From contig NC_059079.1 in assembly GCF_020497125.1 (NCBI RefSeq), positions 46,573,114 through 46,637,113 on the forward strand: 64,000 nucleotides of DNA, read 5' to 3'. The translations under genes were made by a program, and so were the position numbers. The notes under the pieces were generated by a model that was not told where the DNA came from, did no database searches, and worked only from the letters and a program-made list of their open reading frames with translations. This stretch comes from Mauremys mutica (lineage: Eukaryota; Chordata; Testudines; Geoemydidae). Every line of letters starts with the position of its first letter. Position 1 is the stretch's first letter. Positions 20,449-31,674 of the stretch are shown in pieces.

Positions 20449-21292
20449 CAGGGTGGGAAAACTTTTCAAGCCAAGGGCCACATCTGGGTAGGGAAATTGT
20501 ATGCAGGGCTGGGGCAGGGGGTTGGGGTGCAGAGGGAGTGTGGGGAGTGGGAGGGGGTGCAGTGAGCAGGAAGGGCTCAGGGCAAGGGATTGGGGCAGAG
20601 GAGGGGTGTATGAGGGGGGCTCAGGGAAGGGGGTTGGGGTGCAGGAGGGGTGCGGAGTGCAGGAGGGGGCTCAGGGCAGGGGTGCAGGAGGAGTGCAGAC
20701 TGCAGAAGGGGGCTCAGGCAGGGGGTTGGGGTGCAAAGAGGTGCAGGGTGCAGCAGGGAGCTCAGGGCATGGAGTTGGGGTGCAGGAGGGATGTGAGGTG
20801 CAGACAGGGGTCTTAGGGCAGGGAGTTGGGGGGCGGGGTGCAAGAGGGGTTTGGGCTCCAGCCCGGCGCCACTTACCTAAAGCAGCTCCAGGGTTGCAGC
20901 AGCACACACCGGGGTCAGGGCAGGCTCCCTCCCTGCCTGCCTGCCCTGTTCCACACCCTGTGCTGCTCCAGGAAGCGCTGCGGCCCCGGGGAGAGGGGGC
21001 GGAGGGCTCCGTGTGCGCTGCCCTTGCCGCGCCTCCAGGTACCTCCCCCGAAGCTGCCATTGGCCACGGTTCCCCGTTCCCGCCAATGGGATCTGTGGGG
21101 GGGGGGGTGCCTGGAGGTATGTGCAATGCATGGAGCCCTCTGCCCACCTGCCCAGGGGCCGCAGGGACATGGTGCCAGCTGCTTCTGCAGAGCGGCACGG
21201 GGCCCTCGGCACCACGGGGGGCAATCCCGTGGGCAGGATCCAAAGCCCTTAGGGGCCAGATCTGGCCCGCGGGCCATAGTTGCCCACTCCTG
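20449..21292. mobile_element. Non-autonomous hAT element with G-rich core
   Basis: The left end CAGGGTGGGAAAACTTTTCA and right end GGGCCATAGTTGCCCACTCCTG are the forms expected for a common turtle hAT element with CAGGGGTGGGCAAAC ends. Flanking 8-mers CTGTAGAT (20441-20448) and CTGTAAAT (21293-21300) match at 7 of 8. The core is a G-rich degenerate tandem array (20505-20850), followed by GC-rich sequence to 21250. Long open frames on both strands here are composition artefacts. Confidence 0.9.
20505..20850. repeat. G-rich degenerate minisatellite
   Basis: Irregular repetition of GGGTTGGGGTGCAGGAGGGG and GGCTCAGGGCAGGG blocks, period variable at about 25-60 bp. Similar composition recurs in 39450-39860 and, on the opposite strand, in 36640-36980. 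Confidence 0.75.
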
Positions 21293-21300
21293 CTGTAAAT

Positions 21301-22870
21301 CAATGACAATATCAAACAGAATCATTCTACAGGTAAGAAAATGGTGAACACATAAACAGTGACTACTGAGGCTGGAATTCAGAGCAGTTGAGATATAACA
21401 AATGGGAGCTAACCCCCCCTAAAAATGTAAAAAATTAAATCACTAATATTCCACACAGTGGAATTCATTTGTAAGTACAAAGGGCATTTGCAAAACAATT
21501 TCTGAGGCTTCACAATTTCCTTAAATTTCTCTAGCTAGTCCTGGTGGATTAGAGCAGATAGTATAGAAAATAAGAGGAGTTTATAAACCACACTTTGAAT
21601 AGAAAAAGCAAGTGTTATTATTAATGGATGTTTTAATGTCAAAACATTAGACAAATCACACTATTTATTTCTCATCCATCACAGCCTTTAAACGAGTACC
21701 TTCAAGACAAAATGTGTCATTAAACATTTAACATTATACTATATATCAAATTACCACTGTAAAACAAGAGAACAATCTCATGCAAAGATGGATGAAAAAA
21801 TTCTAGAGGTTTTTGAAGATTATGGAAGATTGATAATTTCCTGCAATATCCTCAATGAAGTCGTCTGAATTAAGTTAAACCTTACTGAATTCGTTTTAAC
21901 ATACTTGGAGTTTGTTGCACTAAGCTTGCAATTATGTATGCGTTATTGTGGAAATGTATGTATTTAAATGGGAAGGATAAATAGGGAACAGAAGGTTCTA
22001 ACAGAATCCATCCTCTATCCATGAAAAGTATGCATATACTAGTTCAAAATGAGGGGCCAGCATACAATAAATGTTTTTTTGGACAAATAGCCTAGTTTTA
22101 CATTAGCTCATGGCCTTCCTTCTGAATGAGGAAACAGATAGGATTCCTGGTCCCCAGTCCTTAGGTTAGGGTTGGAGAGACTGACCCTCCCAGAATCAAT
22201 GTTAGGGTTGGGGTTAATTCTAGTAAGCTTATTAGCATGTGTGGAGGTTCTTTTGTTGTTTTTAATGTGTTCTCTGTAATGGTTTTTTTTTTACCTTAAG
22301 AATAGTAGGCTTGCGTAGGAGTGCTGCATGATAACTCGGAACTGTTGATAATCACACTTATCTGTCTGTCAAGAGAAAGCACAAAGGTGTCCTTGGACAA
22401 CCTGTTTGTGCTAGAAAATACACAGTGAAGGCAGGGAACTTTGCATCCTGGGAACATCCCCATCAGACGAGACAGATGCAAGTCTGCCCCCAGAAACGCA
22501 GTGGATGGAGAGCTGGAAGCTGGTGTGCTTGCTGAATCACCAAAGGGAAATACAGATGCAGTTGCCCTGAATTTTGACAATAATGATTTGTGGTTTTTCT
22601 TTTCCTATTGTTATATAAAGTCAACCTTCTTTTAGAAGCTGCAGTGTACATGTGCAATGCAGAACTGGAAAGAGAAAGGGGTTGAAACTGACTGAAGCAT
22701 CATGGGCAGGCACCAGCATTCAATTTTGGCTGAAGAAAACAATGCAAAATTGCACCAAAAGTGATTAACTTAACATAAATGGGCCATGTTCTCAGCTTGT
22801 GTACACCAGGCAAGGATCTGACTTCTTTATTGGGAAATTTGGTACAGCACATGTATGTATTCTCTAATAT
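21301..22870. other. No recognised feature
   Basis: AT-rich. TTAGGGTTGG occurs at 22169-22178 and again near 22201, too little to call an interstitial telomere array. No gene or terminus recognised. Confidence 0.5.
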
Positions 22871-23127
22871 TTATCTTTTGTATTGTGGTAGCATCTACTG
22901 GCTCCAAGCAGGGATCAGGGCCTCATTGTGCTAGGTGCTGTGCAAACAGAGAACAGAATGTCCCTGCTCCACAATGCTTTCAGGGTAAGTATAAGATGAG
23001 AGATGTCAGGTAAATACAACAAACAGATGGGAGAGCACAAGGTAATAGTAAGAGGGTACTGTTCACTATGATAGGCAGTGGTTATAGCACGCCAGCTGTC
23101 TAACCACCGTCCTCTGCCATCATGGGT
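22871..23127 (-). repeat. Ancient LINE/SINE-type 3' tail repeat
   Basis: The run GTATTGTGGTAGCATCTACTG, GATCAGGGCCTCATTGTGCTAG and GCTGTGCAAACAGAGAACAGAATG is a widespread old amniote repeat. The 41269-41382 copy is the opposite orientation of the same unit and ends in AATAAACAATAAAA, giving the likely 3' end. I place it with L2/L3/MIR-class repeats but cannot name the family. Confidence 0.6.
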
Positions 23128-24893
23128 TCCATTAAGACTTCTTACAGAATTATTGTGCTATGTTACTATGGCATGGGGATGAAACTCTCCATGGCAGTGC
23201 CACAGCTCTGCTGTAGGTACACTTCATGCTGTATCACTCTTGCACCGTTGGGTGAAACATGGCAACTATTTAACTATGCACAGCAACACTACACAGCAGC
23301 TTAGGGAAAGATGTGAACTCTGTTGCAGCTGCAGGTGAAATTAAATAACAGCACTTACATAAAGCTTTATATTTCCAATGTGCACTATAAATAAAAGGTT
23401 TTACTTTTGGATTTCAGATACAGTAAGCATAGTCCAGCTGCCCAGGTTAAGATATGTTTTGGATGCTGGCACCTTCTGTAGAACCCTGTCTGCCACACAG
23501 TGGGCATGTAGGTTGAAATGGATAAGATCTTTAGCTTTTCCCCACTTCCTGCAGCAGCAGTGGCAGATGTTTGTTCCAGATGGTTGTTCCTTTCCAATCT
23601 ACCAATTGGTTTGTGTCAGTTTACATTTTTAAGGCTAGAAACCTACTATTCTTTAGGGAGGAAAAAAACCCACAAACTGGACATTCTCCATTCTGGAGCC
23701 AAAAGCCCTCCTAAAGTACCTCACTGACTGAAGCTAGTGAATTTACACTGGTGAAACTGAAAGCAGAATTTAGCCCTTCATTATATAGCCCATGTAAAAG
23801 ATTCTAATATTATTAGAAATGACCTCAAACCAAAATATTATGACTGAACAGAGTTCCATTCTGATAGCAGTAGAATTAGAACGTCATTCCACATCGAAAT
23901 TATGGGGCTGGCCCTTCCCTCTATAATGAATCAAAAAGAGGGCTTGATCAAAGGGAATTGAAGTGAATGGAAAGATTTCCAGGTCTGAAATCCACCTATC
24001 TGAACGCTGCAGAACTTTCTGAAGAGAGGATGACAAGAAAAGAAGGAACTATTTTGAAGTCATTATATTTTTAATTTTAAAATTTCAGACATATGCAACT
24101 TGCCATGCTTAATGAGGTACTATTTTATTAGAATCTAGGTTGTGATTCTTTTAAGAAGATAAGGAGATGCTTTATAGATATGGTCTTAAGCATTTTTTTT
24201 TAATAGAAAACTGAATCACATTTTGGCTCACCTGATGAGGGACTGTCAGGCCTGCTCTCTAGATAAGACAGAAAGAAAGGCTAATAGCCATTTGCACATC
24301 TCCTATGATGTGATCTAAGTATTTTCATGCCCTTTTGAAGTCTATTCCTCTATGGTTACCTTAGAAAAGTTAGGATCACTGGAAGAAATTAATAATACAT
24401 TATAAGAAATATTGAAGCTTGTTAAAAACAAATAGCTTTTCCCAGCAGGGTAATATAAAATATTTCATTTTTACTTTGAACATTTTGGAGAATATAAAAA
24501 TATTGGATAAGAGAGAATGGAAAAAAAGGGCTAGAAAGGAGGTTCATGTGTTCTCTCTCATTTTTATCATTTTCCACACCTGGAATTCATCAGAAGGCGT
24601 TTTAATCTTTGCAGTCTAAATCCCTTGCGGTTCTAAATCCCTTCAGGGAAGGTTAGAACATGAGAAGGCCTATTCCACAGCTGATCTGATTCTTTTGTGG
24701 CAAATGCTTCCTCCATTTTCCTCTGCAGCTGTATATGTGGGTGGGGGGGCAGGGGGCATCCTTAACTGCAAGGGAACTCTTGCTATTATACTATACAAGG
24801 GAGTTGGGGGTAGGGACCTGGAGAGCCTTTCAGGGTATCCACACTATCTGTGCACTTCAGGGTGCACCCTTGGTGCCAAAGGCCAATACAAGA
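23128..24893. other. No recognised feature
   Basis: AT-rich with stops in all frames. No terminus, RNA gene or coding pattern recognised. Confidence 0.5.
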
Positions 24894-24901
24894 GATATAT
24901 A

Positions 24902-25387
24902 CCGAGGTGAAAGTAAGCCGATCTGGTCTGATATGGTACGGCGTACCGGCAAGAGCCGGTATGCTATGCCGGACTGGACTGGCTTCTCCGATGGTGATTT
25001 AAAGGGCTCCAGCCACTGCGGGGAGCCCTGGGCCCTTTAAATCACCCCTGGGGCTCCTGCAGCCAGGCTCGGGCAGAGATTTAAGGGGCCCAGGGCTCCT
25101 GAGCCCTGCTGTCCTGGGGTAGTGGCAACAGGGCTCCTATGATGATTTAAAGGGCCTGGAGCTCCACGCGGGTCAGAGCCCTGGGCCCTTTAATTCGCTC
25201 CTGAGCCCCTGGGCTTCCTTCCGGTCCAGGGTGATTTAAAGGCCCTGGGGCTCCCAGACACAGCCGGAGCCTCAGGGTCTTTAAATCTTGAAAGGCCCCA
25301 CCTCTTCTGGTTGAGGCCACGCCTCTTCCTGTTGAGGCCACGCCCCTGTTCAGGACTGGTAAGTCCTTTAAGTTACTTTCACCCCTG
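24902..25387. mobile_element. Non-autonomous hAT-type element with repeated TTTAAA modules
   Basis: Ends CCGAGGTGAAAGTAA and TTACTTTCACCCCTG match those of the element at 5058-6274. Flanking 8-mers GATATATA (24894-24901) and GATATACA (25388-25395) agree at 7 of 8. The interior repeats a module of the form GAGCCCTGGGCCCTTTAAAT in both orientations, and contains two copies of TTGAGGCCACGCC (about 25310-25350). No coding capacity. Confidence 0.85.
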
Positions 25388-25805
25388 GATATACACCACA
25401 TAACTCGATAACTTTGTGCTAGGCCCCTGCCTACGAGAGGGATGTCACCCACCAGAGCTGAATTCAGGGAGTTACCCATGCTCTGGGATTTGCAACATGG
25501 TTTTGAAGGACATGGCAAGGCTGGAAGCAGAGCTACTGATGCTGCCTTTGCACAAATCTGCTTCTGAACATTTTGGTAGCTCTGCTCATAGCTTGATTTC
25601 GGGTGGGTTCAGAGTTGTAGGCTTCTAGTTAGCCCAAGCATTCTTATGTAAAAATATCATTAAATCAATAATGATCAAAGATAGTCAGGACCTTGGTTAT
25701 GTATCACATTGCAGAACCATTTGGGACCAAGATAGCACATATAGTAAAGATGTGTGAATAACTGATTTTTCTGTTTGCTGGCTCTTGGGGGGAAATAATA
25801 ATTGT

Positions 25806-26580
25806 TGTCAGAGTGGTACCGGTGTGGTGCTCTGCTTTCTCCTTGTTGATATTACTCGGCTGCGTGCGTGAGTTCCCTCTGTATGCTGCCCCAGCTCTGC
25901 AGATAGCTGACACAGCAGACCCGACGAGAACCCCCAATAACCACAGAGTCCAGTAAGATGCAAAGCCATGTCGGCTAGGTTTATTGCGACCTCGGATACA
26001 ATTGCAGTTCCCTGTAGGTTTTTTAGTCTAACTCAGGGCATACTACGAGAAAGTGCCTCTTGGCAATGGACCCGGCTCAGTCAGTGGCGGGACTTTCCAC
26101 TGCCCCCAAGGCCGGACAAAGACACCGCCCCAAGGATGCATTCTTATACACAGATACAAACAAGTTACACATCACACCTGACGTATTGAGGGGCCACCCC
26201 TCTGCGTAGCAAGGTTCAACCTTTCTACGTATTTAGGTACCGCCTTCTACCTTGTACATGTTGGTTCGATCAAAACAACTTTATCCATCATATTACCCTT
26301 TTGCCCCTGTCATTGGGATGGGCCAGCCTGTTCTTTGTTATCTGTGTGGAATGTGCAAGTATGTGAATGTTCTGATATCTAGTGTTCAGTACCTTTTATG
26401 TATGTATCTTCTTGCAGCATCAGCCCTTTCCTTGCTTCTGTGAGCAGGGCCTGCCTCTGGCTCACAGCTTAACTTTGCTTTATGTTAGCAAAGTCTTGAC
26501 CATTACTTTAGTTTAGGCCTCAGGCCTCATACCAGGCCTCTGATACCAAGGTTTATATCTTAGGGCCTCCTCTTACTACA
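25806..26580 (-). mobile_element. 3' LTR of an endogenous retrovirus, minus orientation
   Basis: On the minus strand the LTR begins TGTAGTAAG (26580) and ends CTCTGACA (25806). Immediately upstream on that strand is ACAAAAAGTGGGGGAA (26596-26581), a polypurine tract, so this is the 3' LTR with internal sequence on its high-coordinate side. A TATA-like TGTATAAGAA lies at 26150-26141 and AATAAA at 25985-25980. No second copy of the LTR was found in the window and no viral protein could be recognised upstream. Confidence 0.75.
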
Positions 26581-26596
26581 TTCCCCCACTTTTTGT

Positions 26597-27752
26597 CTTT
26601 TTATGGGGAGGATGTTTACCCATCGTCCCGGAAAAGCATAATGTACGGACTAAAGATAACCCAGTGGGCTAAACACTGTTATGTGGTTACCTTATTTTAC
26701 CATCCATACACTTATGCCCCATTTGTCTGTTTAGTTTGCACATTCTCTTGTACGACTGTTAGGCAGATTTTATTATTTAATTATTTTTTAGTTCCTTATG
26801 GTGGGCCTGGGAATGTTATTACCTTATTTAAAACTTGTAGCATAAATTTGATAAAAAATATATTATTGTTTGCCAAATGTATTGTATTAATTTGGTAACA
26901 AGGAATTTTGCATTACTTTATATTTAACTTTATTTTAAAACTCTGCTATATGGAAATAAGAAAAGCCCATGTTTCAAATATTAGTGGTTAGGATTAGAAG
27001 CAGAGAGTGCATTTCTGTTGCTTGGCAACCATTTTTTAAGAAAGTTAGGAATAATTCCAGCTGTTGCATTCCTGAAGGGTTATAATAATTAATGTACTGG
27101 ATTTAAAGTTTTTACCTTGTTTTCTTTTGTTTTTGTTTTGTTCTGTTTTCAATTGCTTTATTTTTTGGAGGTTTTTGTAAAAACTATAACTTTTAACTTT
27201 TAAAACAAAAAGAGAGCCGAAGTGAGGCGAGGCGGGGGGGGGGGGGGAGGGGGTGAAGAGCAACCTAGGAAGGTAGCGAGACCTGAGCCAAGAGAAATTA
27301 ACTCCATCAAGGTATTTGAAAGTACAGGCAGCAGCAGCAAGTTTAGCAAACTAAGCAAACATATAAAGGACAAAACTTAACTGGTATGTAAAAATATATG
27401 AAAAAGGTGGTTATATTTTCAGATATGAGCGCAGAGTGTGGTTCCATGGGTTAAAGCACTTGGGAACCTGCACAGTTGGGAATTGCGCCCCTGGTTTTTA
27501 TCCTGGCTTTGAGAGGAGATTGCGGGTAGTTACCTGCTCTTGTAAAACCTGAATTTCAGGTCAGTTTATAGTTTATTTTAAAATATCATACCAAAATAAT
27601 AATTTGAGTCAAACAAAACATTTACTGTGAGAGTTTTTTTATTTAAGAAAATAAAATTTAAGCAGATTTTGAAATAAAAATTAATTTTGATTTTTCCCAA
27701 CTGAAGCAATTTGGTGAATTTGATGTGGCTGCATGAAATGTTCTTGTCAACT
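26597..27752. other. AT-rich stretch, probably decayed proviral interior in part
   Basis: The part next to 26597 should be the 3' internal region of the provirus ending at the polypurine tract, but no viral coding sequence is recognisable. T-rich sequence follows, then a G-run at 27234-27247. No gene seen. Confidence 0.35.
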
Positions 27753-29529
27753 TGTCTGTTACAGCTGCATTTTGTTTCTTAAAGCTGTTCCCTTACTCCA
27801 TTTTGTTCTTGTTCTCCTCTGTGGCCGCCCCTCCCTGGCTGTTAAGTTGTTTACCAGGGCCTCTGCCCTTCTCAAAGGGAGGGCCCCTTAAGTTGTTTAA
27901 CAAAAGCCATTGCCCTTCTCAAAGGGATGGCCACTTGTGCTAAGTGGGACCACTGCCCTGTTCAAAGGGTTAGTCCTGTTATCACCTTGTTAAAACCTGG
28001 GCTTGGTGTAGGGTAGGCTCTATCCAGAGCTGCAAGACCTATTCTGTTTTTAAGATCCTGGGCATGAGTCATACCTCTGGGCTCAGGACTAGTCCAAACA
28101 TGTCTTGGTGGCTGCCTGCAGTTTTTTTTTCTCTGCCTTCTCTCCTACCTGTAAGAGGGGGAGCCAATCAGAGTTACTGGTGGGAAGCTGCCAGGGTTTG
28201 CCTTTAAAAACAGACATTTTTTGAACAGACTTCAGAAAGGTTCTTGCATTGCTGCCTGGTCTGATCAACCAGGGGTTCTGGGGGTCCTTTCTCCGCTCTC
28301 GTTTTATTTTTGAGCGTACCCCCGTTTTGAACCCCCCCCCCCACGAAGAACAAATTGCTGCCTGAGAGATCTCCTGATTATCAAGACTGTACCGAGCCTT
28401 CTGATGTTCTTGCTGTTTCTGCCTCTGCTGCTGCCTTGTGGGATGGTAAGAATCCCTCTGTGAAACTTTCTATACTTTTATTTTATTATTTTAGCTGCTG
28501 GCTCTGTCTCCCCAGCACACAGACTCAAGCTAAACCTTGGTCTGTGTCTTAAAACCTCTCTTACCACCACCACCACCCTTGTCCTGGCTGCTGGTTCTGT
28601 TTCCCCAACAGACAGACCCAAGCTAACTCCTTGGTCTGTATCTGTAATCTGTTTCTAGTTCTGCAGTGCCTTTGCTGCTAGAAATAAGCCTGCTTGCAGT
28701 CACACCCCACTGCTACAGTCACCCCCCCACTCTTTGGAGCTGTGTCCTGGACACACACCACTCAGCCCTCTGGAACTATCCTTAGCATAAGGTGCACCCA
28801 TTAAGTTAAGTTTAGCATTATACTTTGTAAGATAGGCTTAGAGAATTGTTGCATTGTGTTTTAATTTGTGTAGTCTTGGTTAAGTTAGCTCATAGATAAG
28901 ATTTTTGCTGTGTTCTGTATAATTGTAATTGTCTGTCTTCCCACTGCAAACACCCCACCCCAGCTTCTCTGTGTCTCTGTGCTCCTACTGCCAAACCTCG
29001 ATTATATTGCTGAAGTCCTTGCTGCTTAAACTTACAGCCTGCTTGTTCTCTGTGTCTGTGTCTCTGTGCTCCTACTGCCAAACCTCAATTGTATTGCTGA
29101 AGTCTAGCACAAAACCCCATTGGTTACTTTTTTCTCTCTGATACCCCTCACATTCTACGTTTACACCACTGTGACACATTTTTACCTAAAATTGTTTGTT
29201 ATTTAACACATTTTATCCATAACTGTTAGTTGGTTATATGCTGCTGTGACACACCTTTTTACATAGAAATCGCTAGCTACCTATTACATTTATACCTCAG
29301 TGTTAACTGATTACCCACTGTATTGTATCCTGCTGTGTTGTACCCCACTATTGAAACCCCCTTACTGTTCACCAAAAAGAAACCCCTTCCCAATTGTCTA
29401 CCTTAACAACCCCATACCCCTCACTATTGAATTTTCCCTGTTTTTTGCATTTGCTTAATAAAGTTTATTTTGCACCCCACCCGTGTGGTAATTGCTCCCC
29501 AAGATCCCATATACCTGCTGGCAGGGACA
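27753..29529 (+). mobile_element. Long solo LTR (1777 bp), intact 5-bp target duplication
   Basis: Starts TGTCTGTTAC, ends GGCAGGGACA (TGTC...GACA), flanked by perfect CAACT at 27748-27752 and 29530-29534. A CCAAT box (28164-28168) and a TTTAAAAA TATA-like box (28203-28210) lie about 40 bp apart, and AATAAA is at 29457-29462, so the distance from promoter to poly(A) signal is about 1.25 kb. A segment of about 90 bp around CTCCTACTGCCAAACCTC occurs twice (about 28961-29010 and 29049-29100). The length and long transcribed part are unusual for gamma- or betaretroviral LTRs and closer to spuma-like ones; that assignment is inference. Confidence 0.85.
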
Positions 29530-29534
29530 CAACT

Positions 29535-29837
29535 CAGATCTGCAGTTTTGTTACAAGTTTCAGCTCTTAGATACAGAGCCACTGTTCTTGAAAGGGGGAC
29601 TTGGCAATAACATCCATGGCATCATACTACTGATTTTTTTTCTACATAAGGTGTAACTGTTTCTTTTCTGCTCACAGAGTTTTCATGTACCTTTATCACA
29701 GTTTGATTACTCAGAGCCACCTTAAGGCTCAGTGTTCCTAACAATGCTTTGTTATGGGTGTGTATCTCACCCCTGCTGTTGCTCTGGAGGGGGACTTTAT
29801 TTCTTATTCTTTTACTACAACTCTTATTTGCTATTTT
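29535..29837. other. No recognised feature
   Basis: About 300 bp between the solo LTR and a CR1 copy; no recognisable content. Confidence 0.5.
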
Positions 29838-30750
29838 CATAGAATCATAGGACTGGAAGGGTCCTCGAGAGGTCATCTAGTCTAGTCCCCTACATTCATG
29901 GCAGGACTAAGTATTATCTAGATCATCCCTGACGGCTCTTAAAAATCTAAAATGATGGGGACTCCACAACCTGCTTAGGCAATTTATTCCAGTACTTAAT
30001 TACACTGATAGTTAGGAAGTTTTTCCTAATGTCCAACCTAAACCTCCCTTATTGCAATTTAAGCCCATTGCTTCTTGTCCTAGCCTCAGAGTTTAAGAAG
30101 AACAATATTTCTCCTTCCTCTTTGTAACAATCTTTATGTACTTGAAAACTCTTATCGTGTTCCCCCCTAGTCTTCTCTTTTCCATACTAAACAAACCCAT
30201 TTTTGTCAATCTTCCCTCAAAGGTCATGTTTTTTTAGACCTTTAATCATTTTTGTTGCTCTTCTCTGGACTTTCTCCAATTTGTCCACATCTTTCCTGAA
30301 ACGTGGCACCCAGAACTGGAAACAATACTCCAGTTGAGGCCTAACCAGCATGGAGTAGAATGGAACAATTACGCCTTGTGTCTTGCTTACAACACTCCTG
30401 CTAATATATCCCAGAATGATGTTTGCTTTTTTTGCAACAGCATTACACTGTTGACTCATATTTAGCGTATGGTCCACTATGACCTCCAGATCCCTTTACA
30501 CCATACTCCTTCCTAGGCATTTCCCATTTTGTATGTGTGCAACTGATTATTCCTTCCTAAATGGAGTACTTTGTATTTGTCCTTATTTAATTTCATCTTA
30601 TTTACTTCAGACCATTTCTCCAGTTTGTCCAGAGCATTTTGCATTTTAATCTTGTCCTCCAACGCACTTGCAATCCCTCCCAGCTTGGTATCATCTGCAA
30701 ACTTTATAAGTGTACACTCTATGCCATTATCTAAATCATTGATTGACAAT
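29838..30750 (-). mobile_element. CR1 LINE 3' part with reverse transcriptase C-terminal remnant
   Basis: The 3' end (CCTTCCAGTCCTATGATTCTATG on the minus strand) is at 29838. Two minus-strand frames show CR1 ORF2: one at about 30748-30513 with FADDTKLGG (the F-x-D-D catalytic box) and DKLEKWSEVNKMKLNKDKYK, the other at 30477-30217 with MSQQCNAVAKKANIILGYI, RPQLEYCFQFW and DKLEKVQRRATKMIKGL. A frameshift lies between them. The copy is 5'-truncated near the catalytic motif and cannot move. Confidence 0.95.
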
Positions 30751-31010
30751 TTTAAGAGATGATGAGTAGGTGCAAAACTTCTGAGGTGCAAATTAGTTCT
30801 GTTACGAAAGTTTCATAGACATAGAGTGAGGTGGGCCTGTCCTGCATGGAAAAATGAAATACAAGTTATAAAAATTTAGGGTCAGGAATTTTACCTTCAC
30901 ACTTGCCATAATAATGAATAGCTCAGCATGAATCCAGTTAACATGTGCTAATACACAAACTAAGCTGTGTATAACAACTGCACACACAACTCTTTTGTGG
31001 GGATTTACGG

Positions 31011-31091
31011 AGGGCCAGAACCTCAGCTGACATAAATGTGCATAGGGCTACTGACTTCAGTGGTGCTGATTTATATCAGTTGAAGAGCTGA
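31011..31091. repeat. Ancient hairpin-type repeat
   Basis: GGGCCAGAACCTCAGCTGAC at the left pairs imperfectly with CAGTTGAAGAGCTGACCC at the right, with a centre containing CTACTGACTTCAGTGG. The fold is a long imperfect hairpin. Same layout as 20149-20226. Confidence 0.6.
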
Positions 31092-31543
31092 CCCAAATGT
31101 ACTTTTAAATAAATCTTAAGGATAAAGGTACTGCTTGAAGAGAGGGATACAATTCTCAGCTGTGAGAGAAAAAGGGAACTTTGAAAACTGACAAAGGAGA
31201 CTTGAGGAGACCTGTTTTGCTTGTTAGTGAACTAACTGTCCAGCTCCCTTTGAAGAACCTGAAGGTTTGCACAGACAGATGAAGGATAACTTATGAATAC
31301 TTTGTCTGTTGTTCACTACTTTTTCTCTTCTAGAAGAACTGACAGTTCTCAAGTCAAAAGCTCTCAATCCATAACAAATCGCTTCTTGGCTCTATGAGCT
31401 AAAATGTGAAAAAATTATCTAAGTTATATCTATCCAATTATTGACATACTAGCCACACTTAAGAGCAATCCAATAACCTGGAGGGGAAAAAAAAGGTTTT
31501 CAGTGTGCTCTGGGTTTGGACTATTGAAAGCAAGAGGGAACAG

Positions 31544-31674
31544 AGGCCCTATTCCTGCAAACTGTCCCATGTAGGTAAGCCTACACCACCTGTTCAGAGC
31601 CCCATTGAGTTGATTGGGGCTCCATGCTGGTACATGGCTCTGCCAATGTTGAGGAATTTGCAGAATCAGGGCCT
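31544..31674. repeat. Ancient inverted-terminus repeat
   Basis: AGGCCCTATTCCTGCAA (31544-31560) pairs with TTGCAGAATCAGGGCCT (31658-31674), inverted with 2-3 mismatches. The centre contains AGCCCCATTGAGTTGATTGG. A small DNA-transposon-like or hairpin repeat of old age. Confidence 0.65.

Noticed and set aside
20501..21325. Open frames up to 265 codons on both strands
   Set aside because: They lie in the GC-rich core of a hAT element, where stops are rare in every frame. No domain pattern and several overlapping frames of similar length.
22161..22216. TTAGGG-like words suggesting an interstitial telomere
   Set aside because: Only two partial repeats, separated by unrelated sequence.
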